Origin: Glebionis coronaria
Taxonomy: Eukaryota; Streptophyta; Magnoliopsida; Asterales; Asteraceae
Length of the DNA stretch: 64,000 bases
Reading direction: 5' to 3'
Assembly (NCBI GenBank): GCA_025667525.1
Contig: CM046876.1
Coordinates: forward strand, 568,723,469 to 568,787,468
Part shown: in pieces, positions 10,432 through 19,922 of the stretch
Position numbering within the stretch: position 1 is the stretch's first letter
Layout of the letters: each line of letters opens with the position of its first letter
Position numbers and translations under genes: made by a program
Notes under the pieces: model-generated
The model's input: the letters and a program-made list of their open reading frames with translations, nothing else
Database searches by the model: none
What the model was told of the DNA's origin: nothing

Positions 10432-12938
10432 TGTAACACCCCATTTTGATAAATGGAATATCACAGGATAATTATGGCGTGTCATCAAAGCATGCACGGT
10501 AAATGTCCAAGAACATTAAATGACCATAAAAGGGAATACCAAAAACAAACATCGGTAGTCCAAATATAAGCTCACACACATGAATATAAGTACTGAAAGG
10601 GAAAAGGACTAAACAATGTCCAAAAGAAATGAAGTAATGTAATGTACGAAAAATGCATAAAGTAATGAAGGCTAGATAGCTTCCATCCATATGCACATAC
10701 TCTCAAGTCCTAGTTGCATCCCTGAGTACCTGCCGTTTGGGAACATGAAAGGGAAAACAGCTGAGCAAAACGCTTAGTGAACGGATATACAAGCATAACA
10801 TGAAATGACATAAGCATAATAAGACTAATAGCGGCGGAAATATATAAGTCCTAGATAACCTAGAACATGTTCATAAAACTGGTTTTATAGTTTGAAAATA
10901 CTTATGTTTTTATATGAAAATTGTATTAATTAGCCAATAGCCCATATAGGTCATGAGGTTTCATCGTGCATGAACACTTGGAGGGGTGACCTCATCATGA
11001 AATTAGAGGGGATGCCTCTAATTAATTAGTCTGGGTAAGAGGGATCAACTCCTTGTGAAGGATGCAAGGCACACACCGCATTCACCATGAAAATCCTGTA
11101 AAAACATATAACTAGGATACAACCATACGCTCCACATGATAATATAAATATATGGCCAAAACAATAAAGGGACGCCACGAGCAATCACTCTGCCGTGGGA
11201 AAGTCATAACACTAGTGCCTCTAGTGTTATGGTTATGGTACCTCCATAACTAGGTGACATAGCATGCATGTATATGGCTTAGGCATTTAAAACTAACATA
11301 AGCATATCAAAGCATATAAAACAAATACTCGGGGAAAACAGTTGGCTGCAAACCGGGAATCCTAGTAAGGAGAGAGAATATCCTTACTGAAGGGCGGAAT
11401 ATCCGTACCTTATGTCTAGTGAACGAGGAAAGATGAAAGGATTCAAAGTCCTACTCTGACCTCACTAATGCTACATAAATAAGGGACATGTATGAGTTGT
11501 CTGATCATTGAGTATGTTACTGGTTCTAGCATGTTCTTAACTTGTTTTATATGTTCTTGTCTTATTTTACTGTTTTAAATGATATACTGTATTATTCATG
11601 TATTTCATGTCTTCTGATTATGTATTATCTTGTATTCTTGTATTATTATACTTTTAGTTTAATAATAAGTAACTTTATAAAAATAGCAGGTTTCCAAAAA
11701 TAAAAAGTTTGCAAAAACAGATCAGTTTCTAAAAATATAAGTTTCCTGAAATAGAAAGTTTCCATAATAAGAAATAAGTTCGATTAATAAGCAAAAATAT
11801 AAGCTAGTGTTAACTGGTTATAAGTCATGGAATTAATGTATAGTTTATTAATTAAATACTATAGGTTATATCTAATTATTAATTAATAATGATAGTACAT
11901 ATTTTATTAATTAATAACATAACTTGGTTATTAATAAACTATATGTTATATAAATTTAATTAAGTCATGGTTTAATTAAATTAAGTCTAATATATTACTT
12001 AGGTTATACTACATGTTTTATTAATTTAATAAAATAACCTAAGTCATGGAATTTCTTAATTAATTATAAGTTCATGTTTTAAAAAATTAATTAATAAAAC
12101 TATTGTCTAAATAAATAATAAAATGCACTTAGGCTAAAACATATATTATTTATAAAATAATATAATCTAAGTCATGTTTTAATTAAATTAATTAGTTAAC
12201 CATGGAAATTAATTTTGTTAATTAGTTTAATAAACCTATTAATAAAAATAATCCCGAGCCCGAAACCCGAGACAAAAACCAAAACCCGAACACCAACCAC
12301 CACTCACAGCCACAGATGGTGGCTGTGCAGCCAACGACGTTAGCCATGGCTGCTGTTGCGCCGTGTCTTGGCCCTGCCGAGACAATGGTTCCTACCGGCT
12401 TAAGCCGGTGGTTCCCCCTGTTGCGCCTCGCGTTCCCCCTGTTCGAGCAACATAGGCACCGGCATGAGCCGGTGGTTCCCACTACGTGAGATAAACACCC
12501 ATCGAGCCCCATGGGGGTCTCGGCTGTGGCAAAAAAGGGACACCGAGAGTCATATGATTGTCGGTTGGGGCTGCCAAACCATAACCAAACCAAACGAACC
12601 CTTATTCTTGTTTTAATTTAACCCATAACATGTTTATATAAATTGTTTTTAAGATCAAATCATGTGTTCATAATTAATTAAAAAGAATTAAAAGATGAAG
12701 GTTTTTGAATGTACCAAACGTGTAATCAAACAAAGGTTAGGATCACGATCACGAACACGTAGTTACACAATCAAGCTTCAAAAACAAATCCTTCTTGTTT
12801 TCTTGGGGAGGTCGCAGCTAAGAAGAACCAAAGGGGCTAGGGTTTTTAATTTTATAAAATAAATATGTTATGAAAAACTCTGTGTTTTAGTTTTCATTAG
12901 TTAAATCAAAACGGGCTTAGGCCCCTCCTTTCTTTGAT

Positions 12939-14272
12939 GGGTTAATATACACAAATGTTACTAAAGTTTGGCCAAAAATTCGATTTGATTACTAAAGTTT
13001 AACAGATAGGTTACCTAAGTTTTGGTTACCTGTTACACAGGTTACCTCGTATGTTTTAACCTGTTACAGCCTGTTAAATATCGACACGGCATTACATTTT
13101 TTAATAATATTATTGTTATTTAATAATCATACAGTAATAAATTTAACCAATTCCTTGTTTTCTCCATCTTGTTCTTTAGCACTTTTATATTAATTCCATT
13201 CACATTGCTAGTATCTGTCAAGCTTAATTATTTATGGGTCTTTCCATAATATTTCTTTTTGTTGTTTCATATAATAGTTCTTGTATGTAATTATTAGTGA
13301 GACAACTTCCTAGAAATGGTGGATATGATGTGAACTTATGTTAGTTTTTGTAAGATGACTGAGTAATATCTTAATGTAGCATATTATGGTGAGGAGCCTT
13401 TTATGCTATATGTCCAAGACCCGTTTTAAAGGTTGTTAGTTGTTACTCTATGGTGTTTATGAGGTAATAAATAAAATTTTTACTTGGGCAAATTTCCACA
13501 TGCCATTATATAATCTTTTGATTTAACCTCTTTGAGATAACATTACCAGATCTGATCTCAAGCTATTGTCTACTTTTGGCTAATTATAAACCAAATGATA
13601 TACTTCTTGTTTTTGACTAAAAAGGAGTTGTTGATGTTATAATTTTGGAAACAAAATATTTACAATCTCCAGGCTATATGAAGCGTTGGAGAAAAAGAAG
13701 AATGGAGACAAAATATTTGTTAATATTTACAATATTAACAAACCCGATGGTTATATTGATAGTGAAGATAGTGGCAGAAGATATGCTCATAAAGATTCAA
13801 ATACAAGTACAGTAATTTGGAAGCAGACTTTCGCGGTAGATGACCATTACTGTGCTACATCCTTTTATCAAATGTTCACTTTTTCTTTTCAATTAGTGAT
13901 AAAGTGTTTCTATTTGGAGACAATAATTAAAGATTTTGATTTTTGTAGATCTTGTTTATGGGAAAAAAAGATATATGTTTGTTATTATGTGATTGAAAGA
14001 AAAAGAAGATGGATATGAGTGAATTTGTTAAGAAGAAGGATAAGAGGGTGACTAATATACAAGTAGGACCCACAAAACCCTAACTTAGCAAGTCAAAAGA
14101 GCCTCTCAATAGGTAGCCCATCAAAGGAGTAACTAGAGTATAGTTTTTTTAAACGTTCAGTAACCCAAAACACAAACCCGTATACTTGAGTAACGTATCT
14201 ATTAGGTTTTAAACTTTAGTAACCAAATCGAATTTTTAGCCAAACTTTAGTAACTTTTTTGTATATTAACCC
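12939..14272. mobile_element. Mutator-like element, non-autonomous, possible Pack-MULE (1334 bp)
   Basis: Terminal inverted repeats of about 60 bp start gggttaatatacac and contain ttactaaagtttggccaaaa, mirrored at the right end. The 9-bp target duplication is ttctttgat / ttctttgtt, 8/9 match, the Mutator-superfamily length. Absence of the block at the matching place in the other C LTR (near 22518) proves it is an insertion later than C. No MULE transposase is encoded, so it depends on enzymes in trans. The interior looks gene-like, with a splice-acceptor-like site and an open frame. Confidence 0.85.
13686..14018 (+). CDS. Unrecognised ORF inside the Mutator-like element
   Basis: 110 codons, MEKKKNGDKIF... 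The frame can be extended upstream to a ctccag acceptor-like site at about 13668-13673, which would add LYEAL before MEK. The segment NINKPDGYIDSEDSGRRY followed by KDSNTSTVIWKQTF looks like real protein and not random translation. The second half, rich in F, C and Y, looks like an intron or untranslated read-through. I do not recognise the family and assign no function. The most likely origin is a captured host gene fragment, as in Pack-MULEs; a chance ORF is the alternative. Confidence 0.4.
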   Translation: MEKKKNGDKIFVNIYNINKPDGYIDSEDSGRRYAHKDSNTSTVIWKQTFAVDDHYCATSFYQMFTFSFQLVIKCFYLETIIKDFDFCRSCLWEKKIYVCYYVIERKRRWI

Positions 14273-14640
14273 TTCTTTGTTTTCCGCGGAAACCAAAGGC
14301 CCACAAGGCCAAACCGGGCCTTGTTCATGTTAACTATTTTTCGTGTTCGTTTATATGTTTTAAATGTTCGTGTTAGTTCATGTTTAAATATTCGTGTTAG
14401 TTATACTCCGTGTATGTCGTGTTCTAATATTCGTGTTATAATTATTATACGTAATAATTATCGTGTGTTACATGTTCGTGATTATAATTATTATAATTGA
14501 TAATTATCGTGTGTTATTACTATACGTAGTTTTCTAAATTTAATGTTCGTAACACGTGTACATAACATAAAAGAAAAGTTTTAACTGGTTCATAGTTTTA
14601 CGTGATGTACTATTCATGGTATTTGTATGCGGGTTTTACA

Positions 14641-14657
14641 ACTCTTCCCCCCTAAAA
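14641..14657 (-). other. Polypurine tract of element C
   Basis: The minus strand reads TTTTTAGGGGGGAAGAGT directly before the 3' LTR start (TGTAAAACCC). This is where plus-strand DNA synthesis is primed. It confirms that 10432-14640 is the 3' LTR. Confidence 0.85.
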
Positions 14658-14744
14658 AGAATAATTCGTCCCCGAGTTATGAATAACGTAAGCTGAAAGA
14701 GAAACATACCCGAATCAAAACTTGAAATAAGGGTAATAAGTCCG

Positions 14745-15092
14745 GATAGACACCTCCGTCTCCTAAGTGGCTTCCCGCTCGGAATGGTCCTTCCAAAGGA
14801 TTTTGACGAATGGAATCGTCTTCTTCCTCATGACTCGCTATTGACGATCAAGAACTCGTTCGGGCTCCTCAATGAAAGTAAGATCCTCACGAATCTGTTC
14901 GAGTGGATACTGAACCATGTGAAGGGGGTGATAATTGTACCCTCTGAGTAAGGACACATAAAAAACGTTATGAGCGTGAGAAAGTTGTGGAGGTAACGCT
15001 AAACGATACAATACTTCACTGACTCGTTCGAGGATATCAAACGGTCCTATGAATCGAGGACTGAGTTTTCCTTTGATCCTAAAACGCCTAAC
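14745..15092 (-). pseudogene. Element C integrase C terminus and chromodomain
   Basis: Minus-strand translation gives GKLSPRFIGPFDILERV, the GPF/Y-type integrase tail, then a region with DLTFIEEPERVLDRQ and KKTIPFVKILWKDH, matching the chromodomain of Tekay-type chromoviruses. Chromodomains steer integration toward certain chromatin. Stops occur at 14838-14840 and 14763-14765, the second where the domain normally has the Trp of an ATW motif. A frame change lies near 14930. Confidence 0.75.
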
Positions 15093-16292
15093 TCAACGTG
15101 CCAGTGATACCTTAAGAAAGACATGATCTCCCACGTTGAAATGCAAATCCCTACGATGCTTGTCGGCATAACTCTTTTGACGTGCACGAGCTTCTTGCAG
15201 TTTTGCCTTATCTACAGCGACTTTCTCGTTGGTCATCTCTATCATCTCTGGACCTTCAAGTGTTCGCTCACCAACCTGATCCCAACAGATTGGGGCGCGA
15301 CATTTCCTGCCATACAACATCTCAAACGGTGCACACTTGATGCTGGCGTGCCAACTGTTGTTGTATGCAGATTCTACCAAGCAGATATAGTCGTCCCAAC
15401 TTCCTGTACATTCTAAAGCACAAGCTTGCAGCATGTCCTCTAGTGTCTGAATGGTACGCTCTGACTGCTCGTATGTCTGAGGATGAAAAGTTGTGTTAAG
15501 CTTAAGTCTGGTGCCCCAAGCTTCCTGCAGACTCCTCCAAAATCACGAAGTAAACCGAGGATCTCTGTCCGAGATGATACTGGATGGAGTACCATGAAGT
15601 CTCATGATCTCCTTCTGATATAGGTTAGCAAGTTTGCTAACCGCGTCATCCTTGTGGATCGGTAAGAAATGAGCTGATTTGGTAAGTCGGTCAACGATAA
15701 CCCAAATGGCATCATGCTTCCTCTAGGTCTGTGGAAGTCCGATGACAAAATCCATGGAGATATTTTCCCACTTCCACTCTGGAATGTCTAATGGTTATAG
15801 TAGACCACTAGATCGTTGATGCTCGATCTTAACCTACTGGCAGGTAAGACATTTGGAGACATAGGTAGCAACGTCCTGCTTCATACCACTCCACCAGAAA
15901 TGCTGTTTGATGTCGTGGTACATCTTAGTGGAACCAGGATGAATAGAAAATTGGGAGCTATAAGCTTCCGCCAATAACGCCTCCCTGAGTGCAAGATCAT
16001 CAGGAACACAAAGTCTAGTGACCTGCCATAAGATACCGTCGTTATCTACCCGAAACTCCGTCTGTTGATCTAGGTTATGAATAATTGCCCAGATTTCACC
16101 ATCATCCTTTTGAGCTTCCTTGATACTAGAGACTAAGTCAGGTTCAACTCTAAGATTAGCCCAGTAGCCATGATGTTCACGTACCATAATCTCAATATCT
16201 AGTCGCTCCAAGTCTCGTATAATCTCTTCCTCTATCTTAATACCGTTGATCATACCCGACTTTCTACTAAGAGCATCTGCCACTACATTCAC
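15093..16292 (-). pseudogene. Element C integrase
   Basis: The N-terminal HHCC zinc motif is readable (HPGSTKMYH, then CLTC, near 15930-15840). The catalytic core follows: MDFVIGLP supplies the first Asp and SDRDPRF the second, with the Glu region in SERTIQTLEDML before the open frame 15434-15093. The frame is cut by single-codon stops at 15834-15836, 15795-15797, 15723-15725 and 15543-15545. All four look like CAG, CAA or CGA codons changed by C to T, so the original protein is almost fully readable. It would have inserted the cDNA into chromatin. Confidence 0.85.
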
Positions 16293-16307
16293 CTTGTCGG
16301 GATGATA

Positions 16308-16694
16308 CTACATATTAATGTCATATTCCTTCAACAACTTTAACCACCTTCTTTGCCTGATGTTTAATTCACGCTGAGTGAAGATATATTTCAGGCTCTT
16401 GTAATCTGTGAAGATATCACATGATTCGCCATACAAGTAATGCCTCCAAATCTTCAGTGCAAACATAACTGCTGCAAGTTCCAAGTCATGTGTAGGATAT
16501 TTCTCCTCATAAGGCTTAAGATGTCGTGATGCGTAAGCAATCACTTTCCCATGTTGCATGAGAACACAACCAAGGCCCTTTCCTGAAGCATCGCTATAGA
16601 TCTGAAATCCACCTGTACCAGATGGGAGAGTAAGAATAGGTGCAGATACCAGCTTCTTTTTTAGGTCTTCAAATCTCTTCTCGCTTTCTCCATT
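16308..16694 (-). pseudogene. Element C RNase H
   Basis: Starts after a TAG at 16695-16697. [14 protein letters not shown] supplies the first catalytic Asp, [20 protein letters not shown] the Glu, and [12 protein letters not shown] the next Asp. A TAG at 16308-16310, where NMQYHP is expected, separates it from the integrase linker. It degrades template RNA during reverse transcription. Confidence 0.85.
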
Positions 16695-17560
16695 CTAGAC
16701 GAATTTCTCCCCTTTCCGCATCAGTTTGGTCAATGGTAGTGCTAATCTGGAAAAGTTCTCTACGACCCTACGGTAGTAACCAGCTAAGCCTAGAAAGCTA
16801 CGAACCTTTGTTGCTGACATCGGTCTTGGAGACTTGGTAATAGCCTTAACCTTCTCAGGATCTATGGTTATTCCCTCTACGGATACGATGTGGCCTAGAA
16901 ACGCCACTTTGCTTAACCAAAATTCCCATTTGGAGAACTTAGCATACAACTGCTTCTGGCGAAGTATCTGAAATACTGTACGAAGATGGTCTTCATGTTC
17001 TTCCTTTAATTTAGAGAAAATCAGAATATCGTCAATGAAGACAATGACGAACTTGTCTAGAAACTCATGGAAGATACGGTTCATCAAGTCCATGAAAACT
17101 GCTGGAGCATTGGTAAGGCCAAATGTCATGACTACGAATTCGTAGTGTCCATAACGTTTACGGAAAGCAGTCTTAACGATATCCTGCTCTTTCACCCGTA
17201 GCTGATGGTAGCCAGACCTCAGATCGATCTTAGAGAAATGTTTGGCACCTTGCAGTTGGTCAAACAGATCATCAATGTGTGGCAAAGGATATCAATTTAT
17301 GATGGTGATTTTGTTAAGTTCACGATAATCAATGCAGAGTCGCATACTTCCATCCTTCTTCTTCACGAATAAAACCGGTGCACCCCATAGAGATGCACTA
17401 GGGCGGATGAAACCTCGTTCCAAAAGTTCCTGTAGCTGCTCTTTTAACTCCTCAAGCTCGATGAGAGCCATGCGGTAAGGAGCCTTGGAAATTGGCTCAG
17501 CTCCTGGGATGAGTTCAATATTAAACTCTACTTCACGAGCAGGTGGTATGCCCGAAAGTT
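16695..17560 (-). pseudogene. Element C reverse transcriptase
   Basis: [20 protein letters not shown] lies near 17350-17295, then after one TGA (17292-17294) the frame continues with [15 protein letters not shown] and the active site FIDDIL, followed by [13 protein letters not shown]. The polymerase core is complete apart from the single stop. The TGA sits where NRYPL is expected, so a CGA Arg codon has become TGA. It is the strongest marker of the Tekay/chromovirus assignment. The frame also continues upstream into the protease without a break. Confidence 0.9.
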
Positions 17561-18190
17561 CTTCAAGAAACACGTCTGGAAATTCTGACACGATCGGCTG
17601 ATTTTGGATGGATGGAGATTCAGCCTCCATATCATGAACAATAGCTAAGAAGCCCTCGCAACCATGTGATAGTAATGCACGTGCTTGTAAGGTTGAAATT
17701 ATTTGTACAAACCTCCCTGGTATAAAACCGTTGTGAATGTACTCTGGCGTGTTTACATCACTGAAGATAACCCGATATGAATGGCAATCTATGGTGGTGT
17801 GGTGTTTGGATAACCAGTCCATGCCTAATATCATGTCGAAATCGCACATGTCCAATGGAAGTGCGTGAACTGAATGAATTTTGTCATCAAACTCAAGGGG
17901 AAGATCTCTATACCCATGTGTGATGCGTATAGAGTCTCTTAAGGGCGTAGAAATGTTTAAGATATTTTCTAGTGGCATAAGGGATATCCTAACACGATTG
18001 GCATAAGCAGCGGATATGATCGAATGAGTCGAACCCATGTCAAATAAAACGCATGCAGCTTGACCATACATATACAAGATTCCAGTGATGGTACCTGATG
18101 ACTTGTTGTCTTGGTCACGCGAGGTAGTGTACACCCGTCCAGTAGTCGGAGGTGGGTTGGAGTCAGCATGCCCAGAAGTGCCCTCAATCT
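17561..18190 (-). pseudogene. Element C protease
   Basis: Same open frame as the RT N terminus. The active-site segment reads [11 protein letters not shown] (near 18050-18020), where retropepsins have D-T/S-G, so the middle residue is Met. The later LGMDWL block is present near 17815. The catalytic Asp itself is kept, but the substitution probably harms activity. It would have cut the Gag-Pol polyprotein. Confidence 0.8.
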
Positions 18191-18342
18191 CACCCTTACG
18201 ACAATACTTCATGCGATGGCTTGGCTGGCCACACTTGAAGCAAGCATTGCTGGCACGGTGACACGGCTCGGGTGTCTGCGGCTGCACATGATGCAAATTG
18301 GGTGAGTATACCCTCCAATAGGTTCCCTAGCTGATTGGGAGC

Positions 18343-18417
18343 CTGTTTCAGAAAGTATACATGAGACATGATTATCGGGTACAAACAAGACAATGCAGAA
18401 AATTTAAGATGTAATAC
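18343..18417 (-). other. Intron-like block 3 in C gag (75 bp)
   Basis: On the minus strand GTATTACATC...TTTCTGAAACAG. Joining its flanks keeps phase (coding G split as g|gc) between SSATS and [11 protein letters not shown]. The block contains in-frame stops and is AT-rich compared with its flanks. Confidence 0.5.
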
Positions 18418-18494
18418 CAGATGTAGCTGACGACTGGGCTGTGAACTTCTGCGGTCCTGCTCCCGTCCGTTGCTAGTACTCCTGGTAGTAGATG

Positions 18495-18556
18495 CTGAAG
18501 TGTCAGAATTTATGAATCATAAAGCATATAACATGGAAATGAGTAAATTTAGGGAC
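18495..18556 (-). other. Intron-like block 2 in C gag (62 bp)
   Basis: On the minus strand GTCCCTAAAT...GACACTTCAG. Joining its flanks keeps phase (ag|c, Ser) between NSDS and IYYQEY. 62 bp is at the lower size limit for plant introns. Confidence 0.45.
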
Positions 18557-18699
18557 CTGCTGCTGTCGGAGTTTTTAGCATTGTTACGGTAATTGTCATT
18601 ACCGCCATGCCTATCCAAAGCAGAACGGTCTTGAGCCTGACCGTTACCCTTTGGCTGGTTCTGCTGCTGAGTGGCCGGTTGGGATCGGTCCTCAGTCTT

Positions 18700-18789
18700 C
18701 TGCGTGAAAGACGCAATTGTATAGAGAAAGATAAATATTGAATAGTGCTTAATTAAATTAAATGATCACCGCTGATGACAAAGATATAC
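18700..18789 (-). other. Intron-like block 1 in C gag (90 bp)
   Basis: On the minus strand AG|GTATATC...TTTCACGCAG. It has a strong donor and a pyrimidine-rich stretch before the acceptor. Joining leaves the frame one base off, so either a small deletion has occurred or the border differs. Confidence 0.4.
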
Positions 18790-19900
18790 CTCTTGTCAGG
18801 TCTTTCTACCTCTACAAACTCAGCCCTCTCTTGCAGCATCTACAACTTGTGGGTTGCATCTGCTTCCTGTGCCACAGTATTAAATGTAGCATACACCAAG
18901 TTATTGGCGACAGATGTATGAAGAGCCTAGTGAAAGTGATACGCCTGTTCCTCTGCAGTCCTTGCTGCTGTGCCAAGGAATCCAGCCAGTCGAAGGAACC
19001 TTTGCATAAACTCATTGCTATTTTCCCCAGCTCTCTTCCTAATACCATGATACTCCTTCTTGAGCTTATCCTGCTCAGCTTTCGGGAAGAACTGCCTCAT
19101 AACCATCTCCTTAAACTGTGGCCAAGTCAAGCCAGTCACCAAGTTGTCGCCTCCATTCGATAGCTTAAGTGCCTTCCACCATGAAATCACGTCTCCTTCA
19201 AACTTGTAACAAGCTAACCTTGCCTTAAAGACGGGGTCGCATCCCATAGCGTCAAAGATCTCCTTAATGTGAGTTATCCAGCTCTCAGCCTCAGCGGGGC
19301 TATCAGTCTGCTCGAAGGATTTTGGACGCTGCTTATTGAACCGCTCCAGCCATGTGATCAGGGTAGCTGGAGGTGGAGGAGGAGGATTCTGATTCTGGTG
19401 AGGATGCTGATTGTTGGCGGCTTGCACCTCGGCTCGAATCTCATTCCTCAGTTGAGGAACCAGAGCTTGCATAGTAACTTAGACTGCTGCATTCAGTTGT
19501 TCTTGTTCACGTGTGAGAACCATCTGACAGTATAAAACAAAATGCAATGATTAATCTGATTAGAAAATAATATAAACATGAAAAAAATTATGCCTAAAAT
19601 TATTCATGAAACAGTGTATGAATGCATGGCCAACAAAAATGCCTATGGGTCGGTTCACCAAAACAAAACAAAAATGATATGATGAGGATGAACGCCTATG
19701 GTTCGATTCATCAAAACAAAATGATTCGAATAAAATCACATGCGACTAAATATGGCCAGTCCTGTACAAACCATTACTTAGTCAAAATTCCTACAACAAT
19801 GATACATGAAACAAATGCATGAAAACAACTGTCAGTTTTAGGAAGACCATGATGATTACCCACTAATCACAGGTCATACTTTTAGAGCCTACAAGTCGAA

Positions 19901-19918
19901 ACCTTAGCTCTGATACCA
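19901..19918 (-). other. Primer binding site of element C (initiator tRNA-Met)
   Basis: The minus strand reads TGGTATCAGAGCTAAGGT just inside the 5' LTR end. The first twelve bases match initiator tRNA-Met. Confidence 0.9.
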
Positions 19919-19922
19919 TAAT

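Larger units (their letters stand above)
10432..14640 (-). repeat. 3' LTR of element C (with nested Mutator-like element)
   Basis: Matches 19923-22877 apart from the insertion at 12939-14272. A GC-rich block (12240-12590) encodes a spurious minus frame also present in the other LTR. It holds about five decayed copies (11690-11777) of the 17-bp unit that has expanded in the right LTR. Confidence 0.9.
18191..19522 (-). pseudogene. Element C gag with three intron-like interruptions
   Basis: The ATG at 19522 opens MVLTREQEQLNAAV, then a TAA (19479-19481) interrupts. The capsid-like retrotransposon gag domain is read from 19472 (WLERFNKQRPKSFEQ and SWITHIKEIFDAMG near 19350-19240, MRQFFPKAEQDKLKKEY near 19100). 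A zinc knuckle [14 protein letters not shown] lies near 18245-18204. Between 18790 and 18343, gag-like QN-rich segments alternate with three AT-rich blocks that begin GT and end AG. Stops at 18840-18842 and 18473-18475 look like former Gln codons. A frameshift lies near the knuckle. Gag forms the particle shell. Confidence 0.8.
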
